Source: UMGS755 sp045132895 (GTDB lineage: Bacteria; Bacillota; Clostridia; UBA1381; UBA9506). From it: a stretch of 43,521 nt of DNA. The notes beneath the pieces were generated by a model. That model had not been told where the DNA came from. It was given only the letters and a program-made list of their open reading frames with translations, and made no database searches. The stretch is from contig JBGUTC010000063.1 of the NCBI GenBank assembly GCA_045132895.1, forward strand, positions 1 through 43,521. The letters run 5' to 3'. Shown here one piece after another: positions 32,334-40,858 of the stretch (its first letter is position 1; each line of letters opens with the position of its first letter). The position numbers were made by a program, and so were the translations under genes.

Positions 32334-33506
32334 TTAGTCATGCCTGAGGGCATCAATAGGATTCAGCTTTGCTGCCTTTTTGGCCGGGAAATAACCAAAG
32401 GCAACACCAATCACGGCAGAAACCGAAAATGCAATGAGCACAGAGCCCAATGTCACCACCGTTTTCATATCCATTAAAGAACAGAGGGCGTATGCGCCGC
32501 CAATTCCCAGAACAATCCCCAGAATGCCACCGCAACCGCTGGTGGTGGCAGCCTCAACAACAAACTGGCTTAAAATATTAAACGGAGTTGCACCCAAAGA
32601 TTTTCGAACGCCGATTTCCCGGGTTCGCTCCGTAACGGAAACCAACATAATATTCATAATACCAATGCCGCCAACCAATAGAGAGATGCCTGCAATACCA
32701 ACCAGAATCAACGTCAGGGTTCCGGTCAGTTCGTTCAGCGTATCCATCATAGCCGACACACTGACAACGCTGTAAAAATCTTCATTCTGAAATACTTTAA
32801 ATAAGGCATTTTTAATATCGGCAATTGCCTCATCCAGCCGGTCTTTATCCGCCGCGCTGAAACTGTAATTCGAAACCCGGGACATAAAGGTCAGCGTCCT
32901 TGCCACCGTATAGGGTAAATAAACCCGGTCATCCTGTCCCCCGGCAGAACCGCCCGCTTGCTCGGCTGCAACGCCAACAATCGTAAAACTATAGCCGTTT
33001 ATTTTAAGAACTTGCCCGATAGGGTTCGCATCCGCGAAAACACTGTCTGCAACATAAGAACCGATAACACAGCATTTTTGTCGCCGTTCTACGTCAATAT
33101 AAGAAAGATAACGTCCACGATCCAGTTCCACGGTATGAATATCGCCATAGCTTTCACTGGTTCCTACACAGGTCGTTGACTGATTCTCATTACCGTTTTT
33201 GATATAAGCCGGAATGGCGATATTGGGTGAAACTGCCGCCAGCGTCTCTTTTTCTTCTACCAGCGCCAGCATGTCCTCCGGATCCATGGTCCGGTTGCCA
33301 CCGCGACCGGTAATATTGACCGTTATCAGATTGGTACCCATACTTTCAAATTCGTCCACCATGAGCTGTTTCATGCTGTCTACCATACTGGTCAGGATAA
33401 TAACTGACGCCACACCGATGATAATGCCCAGCATAGTCAAAAACGAGCGCATTTTACTGGCTTTCAGGCTTTTCAGCGCCAAGGAAAAGGATTGCTTGAA
33501 ATTCAT
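32334..33506 (-). CDS. MacB/YknZ-type ABC transporter permease
   Basis: A 390-residue membrane protein. Layout: N-terminal transmembrane helix (about residues 20-42, SFLTMLGIIIGVASVIILTSMV), a large extracytoplasmic MacB_PCD domain (about 45-240), and a C-terminal FtsX domain with three helices (about 265-385) carrying the typical GIMNIMLVSVTERTREIGVRKSLGAT. MacB-type transporters work by transmembrane mechanotransmission on substrates outside the membrane. A GTG at 33515 is possible, but the ATG at 33506 overlaps the ATPase stop (ATGA) and is preferred. Confidence 0.93.
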   Translation of the reverse strand: MNFKQSFSLALKSLKASKMRSFLTMLGIIIGVASVIILTSMVDSMKQLMVDEFESMGTNLITVNITGRGGNRTMDPEDMLALVEEKETLAAVSPNIAIPAYIKNGNENQSTTCVGTSESYGDIHTVELDRGRYLSYIDVERRQKCCVIGSYVADSVFADANPIGQVLKINGYSFTIVGVAAEQAGGSAGGQDDRVYLPYTVARTLTFMSRVSNYSFSAADKDRLDEAIADIKNALFKVFQNEDFYSVVSVSAMMDTLNELTGTLTLILVGIAGISLLVGGIGIMNIMLVSVTERTREIGVRKSLGATPFNILSQFVVEAATTSGCGGILGIVLGIGGAYALCSLMDMKTVVTLGSVLIAFSVSAVIGVAFGYFPAKKAAKLNPIDALRHD

Positions 33507-34192
33507 GCAGAGCACCCCCTCCCCGGTTCATCAGAGACGATTTTCCCATCCTGAATTCTGACGATCCGCTTCGCTTCTTCTGCAATGGACATATCATGTG
33601 TAATCAACACAATCGTGGTGCCTTCATTGTTTAACTTTTTAATAAAATTCAAAACGTCCTTACCGGTTTTTGAGTCTAGTGCACCTGTTGGCTCGTCTGC
33701 CAGAATCACCGGCGGATCCCCTGCCAAAGCCCTTGCAATAGACACACGCTGCTGTTGCCCACCGGAAAGCTGAGAGGGCATTTTTTTTGCTCTGTCTAAA
33801 AGCCCAACCCGTTCCAATGCCAAAAGCGCTTTTTCCTCCCGCTGTTTCTGAGACATTCCCCGATAAATCAAAGGCAATTCAACATTTTCCTGAAGATTCA
33901 ACTTAGGCAGCAGATTATACTGCTGAAAAATAAAGCCTAACATAGCGTTCCGGATATGGGATAGTTCGATTTCATTCATGGTGCTGACGTCTGTTCCGTT
34001 CAGGTAGTAGTGCCCGCTTGTAGGCGTATCCAGACAACCGATAATGTTCATGCAGGTAGATTTTCCGGAGCCGGACTGCCCTACAATCGCTACAAACTCC
34101 CCTTGCTCAATCCGCAAATCAACACCGTCCAGCGCTCGGATTTCACTGTCACCGTCGGAGTAGATTTTATAAATATCCTTCAGTTCAATCAT
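33503..34192 (-). CDS. MacB/YknY-type ABC transporter ATPase
   Basis: A 229-residue ATP-binding subunit of the LolD/MacB group. Walker A GQSGSGKST is at residues 38-46, the Q-loop at FIFQQYNLLP, the signature LSGGQQQR at 142-149, Walker B VILADEPTG at 162-170 and the switch histidine in LITHD. It lies 2 bases after the MacA-like gene, and its stop overlaps the permease start. The three together match Bacillus YknXYZ. Confidence 0.95.
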   Translation of the reverse strand: MIELKDIYKIYSDGDSEIRALDGVDLRIEQGEFVAIVGQSGSGKSTCMNIIGCLDTPTSGHYYLNGTDVSTMNEIELSHIRNAMLGFIFQQYNLLPKLNLQENVELPLIYRGMSQKQREEKALLALERVGLLDRAKKMPSQLSGGQQQRVSIARALAGDPPVILADEPTGALDSKTGKDVLNFIKKLNNEGTTIVLITHDMSIAEEAKRIVRIQDGKIVSDEPGRGCSA

Positions 34193-34194
34193 CG

Positions 34195-35970
34195 TTATCT
34201 ACCCCCGGGCATTCCGCCGCCGTGCATGCCGCCACTGGGCATGCCACCACCCATAGGCATACCGCCGCTCATGGAGCCCATCCCCATCATAGCCGCCATA
34301 GGATTATCAGAGGAACCCTGCATAGCAGGAAGATACACCTCGTCTCCTTCAGAAAGGCCAGATAAAATCTCGATATAATTGGAATCATTTAATCCGGTTG
34401 TCACTTTGACAGCTCGGAAGCCCTCAGGCGCATTGTCCATTCTTTTTCCTGAAAATTCTTTAGGCATTTCCGGCATTGTCCCTTCCGGTACCGGCATTCC
34501 CTGAGGCAAATTCGCGCCCTCTTGATCCGAGCTCTCTTTTTTTCCATCACCTTTAACATATACAATATTGCCTCTGTTAACGGCTGTAACCGGCACGCGC
34601 AGTACGTTCTCACGGGATTCCACAACGATTTCCGCACTAACGTTCATGCCCGGAATCAAGCCCTCCGGATTTTCTACCACAACCGTAATCGGATAGGTAG
34701 TAACACCGTTTTGCGTCGTTCCCACAACGCTGACGTAGTCTACATAGCCGCTATACTGCTGATCTTCCAAAGCATCTGCAGAAACGCTGACTTTCTGCCC
34801 AACAGCAATCTTACTGATATCCAGTTCATCAACGTTCATTTCAAACACAATGGTAGACATATCCGCAATTACAGCCATAACAACCTGCGCATTGCTGTTA
34901 TCCAGCGTGTCACCCGCTTTAGAAGTTTTCTTTAAAACCGTGCCGGAGATTGGCGCTGTAATTTGATAGTCCTCTAATTGTTTATTATAGTTTTCAATAG
35001 AAAGCTGAGAGTCGCGCAGAGAAAGCTGACTATTACGGCGCGTGTGCTCTGCATTGGCAGAATCCAGAACAACAACTGCAGAACCTGCCTGAATCCAATC
35101 GCCGGCACCATAGTTAAGAGATACCACCCGGCCGGAGGTTTCTGCCAGAATAGATGTTTTCAGATTATATTCAAACGTTCCCGGCCCGTTACATGCCACA
35201 TTGCCAATCATGGCGCCGGCAACATCGCCTTCCTTTAAAGCGCCGGGGTTTGGCACTTCAATTTCTACATTCCGGACAATGGCGCCCTCAGAAGAAATCA
35301 ACGTACCATTTGAAATGCGGCGCACGGTTCCCGTAAGCGCAAAAGAAGAATTTGACAATGTAATCTGTGCTGTAGCACCGGGATAGATACCGGATGTATC
35401 CACATCATTAAAGGGTACCGTCAACACCATGGTGTTCATATCGATAATGTCTGCAACCTTTGTTCCGTTGCCGACGGTATCACCTACTTTAACATGCATC
35501 TCTGTAATGGTACCGCTATATGTACTCCGGACGTTTAATTTCGATAACTCATCCATGGTCTGGTCATAGGCAAGTTGACTTTTTTCCAAACCCAACTGCG
35601 CTTTTTCCAAGGTATTTTCCAGGTCGCTGGAGTCTATCTGATATAGAAGGTCGCCCTTCTCCACCAGATCCCCTTCCTGAAAGGTATCCGCCAGAATTTC
35701 TCCCTTGACCAGCGAAGTAACTTCATATTCATCAATCGGCTTGATGGTGCCGGTTCCGCTGATAACAACAGAAATATTTCCCTTGTCCACCTGCGTAGTG
35801 TTCACCGTCTTTACGCCTTTCCCGGAAGGCAGCACCGCCCTCAGAACAAGAATAAGCAAAAGAGCCGAAAGAGTGGCAATCGCTATTATTTTTTTCTTTT
35901 TAGACATGCCCTTTAGTTTCGCTCCGCCTGAAAGAGCCTTTTCCTTAATTGTATTGAGTTGCAAATTCAT
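34195..35970 (-). CDS. MacA/YknX-type membrane fusion (HlyD) protein with Met/Gly-rich tail
   Basis: Membrane-anchored adaptor of a MacB-type transporter. The frame is open to 36021, but the ATG at 35970 (MNLQLNT) has GGAAGG six bases upstream. Layout: transmembrane helix (about residues 30-48, IIAIATLSALLLILVLRAVLP), beta-barrel and lipoyl pieces (GTGTIKPIDEYEVTSLVKGEI), coiled coil (about 100-140), and further lipoyl and barrel domains with VPVTAVNRGNIVYV. It has 591 residues, long for the family because of a repeated barrel/lipoyl section. The last 35 residues are almost only M, G, S, P and H (positions 34198-34300). Confidence 0.88.
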   Translation of the reverse strand: MNLQLNTIKEKALSGGAKLKGMSKKKKIIAIATLSALLLILVLRAVLPSGKGVKTVNTTQVDKGNISVVISGTGTIKPIDEYEVTSLVKGEILADTFQEGDLVEKGDLLYQIDSSDLENTLEKAQLGLEKSQLAYDQTMDELSKLNVRSTYSGTITEMHVKVGDTVGNGTKVADIIDMNTMVLTVPFNDVDTSGIYPGATAQITLSNSSFALTGTVRRISNGTLISSEGAIVRNVEIEVPNPGALKEGDVAGAMIGNVACNGPGTFEYNLKTSILAETSGRVVSLNYGAGDWIQAGSAVVVLDSANAEHTRRNSQLSLRDSQLSIENYNKQLEDYQITAPISGTVLKKTSKAGDTLDNSNAQVVMAVIADMSTIVFEMNVDELDISKIAVGQKVSVSADALEDQQYSGYVDYVSVVGTTQNGVTTYPITVVVENPEGLIPGMNVSAEIVVESRENVLRVPVTAVNRGNIVYVKGDGKKESSDQEGANLPQGMPVPEGTMPEMPKEFSGKRMDNAPEGFRAVKVTTGLNDSNYIEILSGLSEGDEVYLPAMQGSSDNPMAAMMGMGSMSGGMPMGGGMPSGGMHGGGMPGGR

Positions 35971-36130
35971 CAAAACCTTCCATATACATTTCATGTTTGT
36001 AACCGTTCTTTCACAATGCAACAGTATATCACATAGTTATGTTCTGCGCATCTTCAAAATGAAATCTTAATAGAAAATTTACAGAAACATTTAATTTTTA
36101 AAAATTTTTTCAACTTTTTTAAAATTTTAT

Positions 36131-36159
36131 TTGACAAATCCAGATTTTTGTTGTATAAT
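36131..36159 (+). promoter_or_regulatory. Consensus promoter for tRNA-Pro
   Basis: A perfect TTGACA (36131-36136) and TATAAT (36154-36159) are 17 bases apart, 21 bases before the tRNA. Confidence 0.92.
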
Positions 36160-36180
36160 AAATGAGTCTTGAAGAGACAT

Positions 36181-36299
<119 letters not shown>

Positions 36300-36301
36300 C
36301 A

Positions 36302-36478
36302 TCGATATAAATCTCTGCGAGATTTTCGATATGTTCCTTTGGAACTCGATATGTGCTGACGCACTCGATATGTTGCCTGCGGCAACGAGATTTATATCAT
36401 ATCGAGTTTTGAGCAAAACGAAAAACATATCGATTTTGTGATAACAAAAATATCGAGCAAACGAAGTTTGCATATCGA
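36302..36478. repeat. tRNA-linked hairpin array B (TCGATAT motif)
   Basis: Four direct copies of TCGATAT (36302, 36326, 36346 and 36365) are followed by four inverted copies ATATCGA (36399, 36427, 36450 and 36472). After each direct copy comes a perfect hairpin: AAATCTC/GAGATTT, GTTCC/GGAAC, GTGC/GCAC and GTTGCC/GGCAAC. After the first three inverted copies come GTTTT/AAAAC, TTTTGT/ACAAAA and GCAAAC/GTTTGC. The outer TCGATATAAATCTC (36302-36315) returns inverted at 36387-36405 with three extra central bases, exactly as in array A. Arms differ from those of array A in sequence but not in layout. It begins after the tRNA-Pro terminator with the same TTTTTTCA junction. Confidence 0.88.
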
Positions 36479-36554
36479 CTTTTTAAGATAAGAGATTATT
36501 ATGACCGTCTAAAACCCTATATTTTACAGCATTTGTAAATAAATCCTATAAGAA

Positions 36555-36672
36555 CACCCGACCAGTTTGAGTGTTCGTAACGTATGTTACGGACACTCTT
36601 TCTATTTATGACACGTTATGAACACTCGCACCAAAACGAGTTATACCGCAAGGTGTAACTCATTTTTTTATT
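36555..36672 (+). terminator. Two stem-loops, the second a terminator, with no gene upstream
   Basis: The 36479-36712 stretch holds no gene. A 13-bp stem, GAGTGTTCGTAAC (36569-36581) with GTTACGGACACTC (36586-36598), has one wobble. GAACAC (36553-36558) could compete by pairing with GTGTTC (36571-36576). A second stem, GAGTTATACC (36638-36647) with GGTGTAACTC (36652-36661), has a GCAA loop and a T-run to about 36672. It may end read-through from the array or belong to a lost gene. Confidence 0.65.
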
Positions 36673-36712
36673 TAACAGTACAAAAAATAAGGATAAATGA
36701 AAAAAATAACGA

Positions 36713-36741
36713 TTGAATTTCCCGATAAACCATACTATAAT
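36713..36741 (+). promoter_or_regulatory. Promoter of the DUF4838-type gene
   Basis: TTGAAT (36713-36718) is 17 bases from TATAAT (36736-36741), 46 bases before the ATG at 36788. Confidence 0.8.
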
Positions 36742-36787
36742 TATAATAAGATTCAACAAATAAACACACTTTATCATGGAGGATATT

Positions 36788-39154
36788 ATGCAAACAACAA
36801 TTATTTACAATCAAAAAACGGAATATGCAATCGTAATCCCGGCTGCCTTTGCCCCTGTTGAGCAAACTGCTGCGGAAGAGTTGCAACTTTATTTAAAAAA
36901 AGCATTCGGCACAGAACTTTCAATCTGCAAGGAAGGAGAGCCTGTGAGCAAAGCTTTTTATATTGGTCATACTGAATATGCCAAAGTTGCCGGTATCAAC
37001 GGAAAAAGTGAAGAAAACTGGATCATTAAACTGCTGGATGAAAATGTTATTTTAACCGGTGGTGTTAAGGAAAATGACCGTGGTATTATCTATGCCGTGT
37101 ATCACTTCTTAGAAGATATCGTAGGCATCCGTTGGTGGTCTGTTTGGGAAGAATATGTTCCAGAACTGAACGAACTGGTTCTTGATTCCGAACTCTATAA
37201 AGAAGGAACGCCGTTCTTTGAACATCGAAAAGTCTTAGGCTTCCGTCATAATGAGGATTTTTATTACGATGCCAGAACCCGTTGTAACGTCGTCGGCGAT
37301 GACGGTTTGGAAAACGGCGTTTATCACGAAAGCATCAAAAAGCTGGGCGGTGCCCTCCCCTTTGGACGCCCGCACCATGTACATACCATTGATAAATACA
37401 TCCCGGGTGACAAATACTTTAAAGACCATCCCGAGTGGTTTGCCTGGAGTAATGTAGAAGGCAGACGAGTTCCCTACGCTCATTACTGTCTGGAAAACGA
37501 CGAGTTAAATGATGTTGTTACGGAAAAATTACTGGCATATATCGAAGAAGATAAAGCCCTTTCCAAGGAAAAAGGCGTGCCCATGCCTGATTATTATGAC
37601 ATTTCCTTCCCGGATGTTATGGGTGGTTTCTGCGAATGCGAAAAGTGTCAGGTAGCAATCGAAAAAGGTGGAACTACCGGATATGCATTAAATTTTGTTA
37701 ATAAAGTTGCCCGTAAGGTTGCAGAAAAACACCCCGATGTTATGCTGGAAACTCTGGCATATGCTGTATATATCGATCCGCCAAAAGACGATACTCTGCC
37801 TGAAAAAAACGTAATGATTCGCTTAGCAAATGTCTATATCGATGTTATTAACGGATTGCAGCACAAAAGCAACAAATGGTATTACGACTTGGTTCAGAAA
37901 TGGTCTGATATATGTAAAAAAACCGGCTCTAAATACCAGATCTGGGAGTATACGTTTAATATATTTGTCAATACACCGCTACCGGTCTTCAACCGTTTGA
38001 GTGACAGTTTTAAAACATATGCCGACAACAATGTCTGCGGTATGTTTGTCGAAAACGAAAGACCTTCTACCGATATGTGGGACCTGTTGCAGTTTATGCT
38101 TCTGCATCTGTGCGAAGATCCGTATGCGGACCCTGATGTTTTGATTGATGATTTTGTATCAAAGTATTACGGACCAGCAGCATGCTATATCCGTGAGTAT
38201 ATGAACGAATTGTCACGTTCTGTAGCAGAGCATCCCAATGTTTCCTCATTCTGCGGTGTAGAAAGTGCGCATTTTAGTTTCTTAGACTACAAGGCCGTTA
38301 AAAAAGGTATGGCTCTTTTAGAAAAAGCAGTAGAAGTTGTAGGAGACGATCCTGTTCTGGGACCCCGTGTCCGATATCTCCTGACCTCCCTGGGTTCAGC
38401 ACTTTTGATTAAATATTTTGATTTAAAGAAAATAGCGGAAAAAAATGGTGAAAGCTTTGAATATGACAGAGAAGCCATCCGCCTATTTGTCGTTGATGGC
38501 TACAAAGAAGCGCTGAAACACCCTCGTTGCAGTGAAGCAGCTCCGTCCTCCAAAGTCAAGAACCAGATTGAATATTTCTCAAACATGGTATTGACGCCGG
38601 AACCGGAAACCGCTCCTTTGCCCGCTGAACTTGCTAATGTTAACCCGGAGGATGTGTATCAGTTCTTCTATAAAAATTCCAGCCGCTATAACGTTTACGC
38701 TGAACTTTATGGTGCATCTTTCGTCGACGATCCGGATTCCAGTCTGGGCAGAGTACAGAAACTCTGCCGCGAAGATGCTGTTCATCCGCTGGAGGTTGCA
38801 CAACTTTTAACAACCAGCCGCGATGTTGAAAACGGAAAAGGTATTACCATTCAAATTCTAAAAGATACTGAATATGTAAGCAAAGTTGAATTGTTTAAAG
38901 AAGACATTGTCCCAGATGTATACCACCTCTATAAAGTCGGCAGTGTCTCCGGCATTCAGGAGGCAGGACACGTTCGTGCAGATATCTTCGGTAACAATTA
39001 TGAATGGTTGCATATTTCCGGCATTGCTGAAATTCTTCCGATGGATGCCTGCGATGTGTACCTTTCAATGAAGTTTACCGGTGAATTATATGGTGGCAGC
39101 CGTACGGAGCAAGAAGCGGTTTATCTCGACAGAGCAATCATTGTTCGTCGATAA
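36788..39154 (+). CDS. DUF4838-type glycoside-hydrolase-like protein, cytoplasmic
   Basis: A 788-residue protein. The ATG at 36776 lies before the ribosome site TGGAGGA (36777-36783), so 36788 is the start. The N-terminal domain (about residues 1-110; APVEQTAAEELQLYLKKAFG, KENDRGIIYAVYHFLEDIVGIRWW) resembles the accessory domain of GH67 and GH20 enzymes. A DUF4838 TIM-barrel-like region follows (about 150-450: HPEWFAW, DISFPDVMGGFCECEKC, TLAYAVY, WEYTFNIF), then helices and a C-terminal domain. No signal peptide is present, so it would act on imported glycans. Catalytic residues are not established for this family. It is a single gene with its own promoter and terminator. Confidence 0.72.
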   Translation: MQTTIIYNQKTEYAIVIPAAFAPVEQTAAEELQLYLKKAFGTELSICKEGEPVSKAFYIGHTEYAKVAGINGKSEENWIIKLLDENVILTGGVKENDRGIIYAVYHFLEDIVGIRWWSVWEEYVPELNELVLDSELYKEGTPFFEHRKVLGFRHNEDFYYDARTRCNVVGDDGLENGVYHESIKKLGGALPFGRPHHVHTIDKYIPGDKYFKDHPEWFAWSNVEGRRVPYAHYCLENDELNDVVTEKLLAYIEEDKALSKEKGVPMPDYYDISFPDVMGGFCECEKCQVAIEKGGTTGYALNFVNKVARKVAEKHPDVMLETLAYAVYIDPPKDDTLPEKNVMIRLANVYIDVINGLQHKSNKWYYDLVQKWSDICKKTGSKYQIWEYTFNIFVNTPLPVFNRLSDSFKTYADNNVCGMFVENERPSTDMWDLLQFMLLHLCEDPYADPDVLIDDFVSKYYGPAACYIREYMNELSRSVAEHPNVSSFCGVESAHFSFLDYKAVKKGMALLEKAVEVVGDDPVLGPRVRYLLTSLGSALLIKYFDLKKIAEKNGESFEYDREAIRLFVVDGYKEALKHPRCSEAAPSSKVKNQIEYFSNMVLTPEPETAPLPAELANVNPEDVYQFFYKNSSRYNVYAELYGASFVDDPDSSLGRVQKLCREDAVHPLEVAQLLTTSRDVENGKGITIQILKDTEYVSKVELFKEDIVPDVYHLYKVGSVSGIQEAGHVRADIFGNNYEWLHISGIAEILPMDACDVYLSMKFTGELYGGSRTEQEAVYLDRAIIVRR

Positions 39155-39187
39155 CTGATTGTGTTCTCGCTCTGGCATAAGATAACC

Positions 39188-39283
39188 GTTTGCCCAAAAA
39201 GCCTGATGATGGCTGTAGCCTTAGGGCAAACTCCAAAAAGCCGCAAATTTAGCACATTGTTGTGTTAAATTTGCGGCTTTTTC
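39188..39283 (+). terminator. Stem-loop and strong terminator after the DUF4838-type gene
   Basis: An 8-bp stem, GTTTGCCC (39188-39195) with GGGCAAAC (39224-39231), encloses small AGCC/GGCT pairings. It is followed by a long stem, 39235-39251 with 39265-39282 (AAAAAGCCGCAAATTTA against its complement), ending in T. The second is a clear terminator. Confidence 0.85.
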
Positions 39284-39311
39284 TATATCCTCCAAGACTG
39301 TTACTAAAGTT

Positions 39312-39352
39312 GATTCCTTTTTATTCGTATGAAAAAGGAATCTGTTTTATTT
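39312..39352. terminator. Stem-loop near the end of the FIST-like gene
   Basis: An 11-bp stem, GATTCCTTTTT (39312-39322) with AAAAAGGAATC (39332-39342), lies 5 bases from the stop of the minus-strand gene. The T-rich side on the plus strand is better, so direction is uncertain. Confidence 0.6.
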
Positions 39353-40195
39353 TTTACGGACAATTAGTTTTGACAGCATCAAATTACCAAAATCGCTTCT
39401 TTCATTAACGGTGCATACCTCGCCGAACATAAACAGACCTAAGCCTTTTGTCACAAGTCCCGTGCTGAGCGTGGATTTCAGACCGGCGCAACCGAAAACA
39501 ATCGCCTGTTCATCTGCATAAAATGCCTGCATCCGGCTCTGGGCTTCCTCCTTCGCCAAACGGCGAAGAAACATTCTTTCACTCAGGTCACGTCCGGAAA
39601 CAAGTTTGCCGTCTTTTTCTGATAAATGCGCATTGATGCCATATGCATCAGAAAAAGTGATGTGCTCAAAATCTGACGGAGAAAGACCATAGGCCTCTTG
39701 CTGTTTTCTGAACCATTGCAGCGCTTCATAGCCGTCAATGGTTTCTATGACACGGGGAGAGGAAAACCCAATCGCATGTTCTCCTAAAATCTCCCGGTGA
39801 ATATTCTCACTTTGAACTGAAATTTCAAACCGGTCATCACGAATTAAAAATACCGCTGCTTCTCCGCGTCCTGTCACGAGAGCGCTTTCTCCGGTTTCCG
39901 GATGAATCGCACCGCTGCCCCCGACTAAGGGCGCCTGCACTTTTTCTGCCAACGCCCGAACAAAAGTATTTTCTCCTCCGGCGTTGCCTAAAAGCACAAT
40001 CCCTGCCTGCCACGGACCCTCGGTTGCCTGTTCCAGACACGCCTCATACGTACCGCACAAAACCGTCCCCTCCAGTTCGTCAGGGAACGCCATCATCGTC
40101 TTCAGGCACTCATTTTCTGCACCGGCAAAACCAAAGGTGGCACCACCAAAACCTTCTGCCGGACCATAAGCCGGCGTATAGAAACACAGTTTCAT
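39347..40195 (-). CDS. FIST-domain-like protein
   Basis: A 282-residue cytoplasmic protein. The N-terminal half contains QAGIVLLGNAGGENTFVRALAEKVQAPLVGGSGAIHPETG, similar to the FIST_N pattern. The end has IVFGCAGLKSTLSTGLVTKGLGLFMFGEVCTVN, similar to the FIST_C pattern of a CAG motif followed by GEV/GEI. FIST proteins are thought to bind small ligands such as amino acids as sensors. No output domain is fused here. It lies 50 bases after the DUF1836 gene on the same strand, with GAGGAG before the ATG, so both may form one unit. The family call is moderate. Confidence 0.6.
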   Translation of the reverse strand: MKLCFYTPAYGPAEGFGGATFGFAGAENECLKTMMAFPDELEGTVLCGTYEACLEQATEGPWQAGIVLLGNAGGENTFVRALAEKVQAPLVGGSGAIHPETGESALVTGRGEAAVFLIRDDRFEISVQSENIHREILGEHAIGFSSPRVIETIDGYEALQWFRKQQEAYGLSPSDFEHITFSDAYGINAHLSEKDGKLVSGRDLSERMFLRRLAKEEAQSRMQAFYADEQAIVFGCAGLKSTLSTGLVTKGLGLFMFGEVCTVNERSDFGNLMLSKLIVRKK

Positions 40196-40245
40196 GTTCT
40201 ACTCCTCTTCACTAAAAATTAAAAGGGACCACTTCCCGCAGCCCC

Positions 40246-40776
40246 TTACTTTGCCTCTTCTTTATCTAACGTCTTAACAGTTTCAAAACAGTTATTTAAA
40301 AACACGATATGCGACGCCGCTATAATTACGCTGCGAAACATCGTTTTCTCAACTGTGTTGCTGACACCAATGTTTTTTACGGTATCCTGCAGGCCGGCAA
40401 TGTATAAAAGCATGTTCTCCAGTTCCGAACAAAAATAATCATACGCCGTCTCCACATCATAAATTGCCTTTTGCATGGTAACCAGCTGCATAATATCTTC
40501 CAGGCTCAGAACGCTTTTGGCAAAACTGACAAAGAGCAGATATGCAATCTGTTCAGCATTATACTGCTTTTTGACCGGTGCAGAAATAACACCCTTTTTC
40601 ACATAGTTGCTGACCATCGACGGCGTAATCTCCGGACAACCCAGGGTGTTTAAAAATCCGTTTATATATTTAGTTACTTGTTCCAAATAGAGCCCCATGT
40701 TCGGAAGCTCACGGTATCGGGGCAAACGGAAAACCCCAACCCGGGCTACGAACAGAGCCTTTAAATCATCTTTCAT
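40246..40776 (-). CDS. DUF1836 family putative DNA-binding protein, apparently leaderless
   Basis: A 176-residue protein. The DUF1836 core (about residues 15-115) has a MerR-like helix-turn-helix: EITPSMVSNYVKKGVISAPVKKQYNAEQIAYLLFVSFAKSVLSLEDIMQLV. The rest is helical. Regulation of neighbours is plausible but not shown. The only ATG at the start has no Shine-Dalgarno; the -10 box ends 6 bases before it, so transcription should start at the A of the ATG. The gene is divergent from degV and probably co-transcribed with the FIST-like gene. Confidence 0.82.
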   Translation of the reverse strand: MKDDLKALFVARVGVFRLPRYRELPNMGLYLEQVTKYINGFLNTLGCPEITPSMVSNYVKKGVISAPVKKQYNAEQIAYLLFVSFAKSVLSLEDIMQLVTMQKAIYDVETAYDYFCSELENMLLYIAGLQDTVKNIGVSNTVEKTMFRSVIIAASHIVFLNNCFETVKTLDKEEAK

Positions 40777-40782
40777 GGTTTC

Positions 40783-40811
40783 ATTGTATTAAATTTTTAT
40801 ATATTTGTCAA
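40783..40811 (-). promoter_or_regulatory. Promoter of the DUF1836 gene
   Basis: On the minus strand a perfect TTGACA (40811-40806) is 17 bases from TACAAT (40788-40783). Six bases separate the -10 box from the ATG, so the expected +1 is the ATG itself. Confidence 0.8.
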
Positions 40812-40829
40812 TAAGTTTTTCAAAATACG

Positions 40830-40858
40830 TTGACATGTTTTATAAAACCTGCTATAAT
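40830..40858 (+). promoter_or_regulatory. Consensus promoter of degV
   Basis: A perfect TTGACA (40830-40835) and TATAAT (40853-40858) are 17 bases apart. It lies 18 bases from the divergent DUF1836 promoter, so the two could compete for polymerase. Confidence 0.9.
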
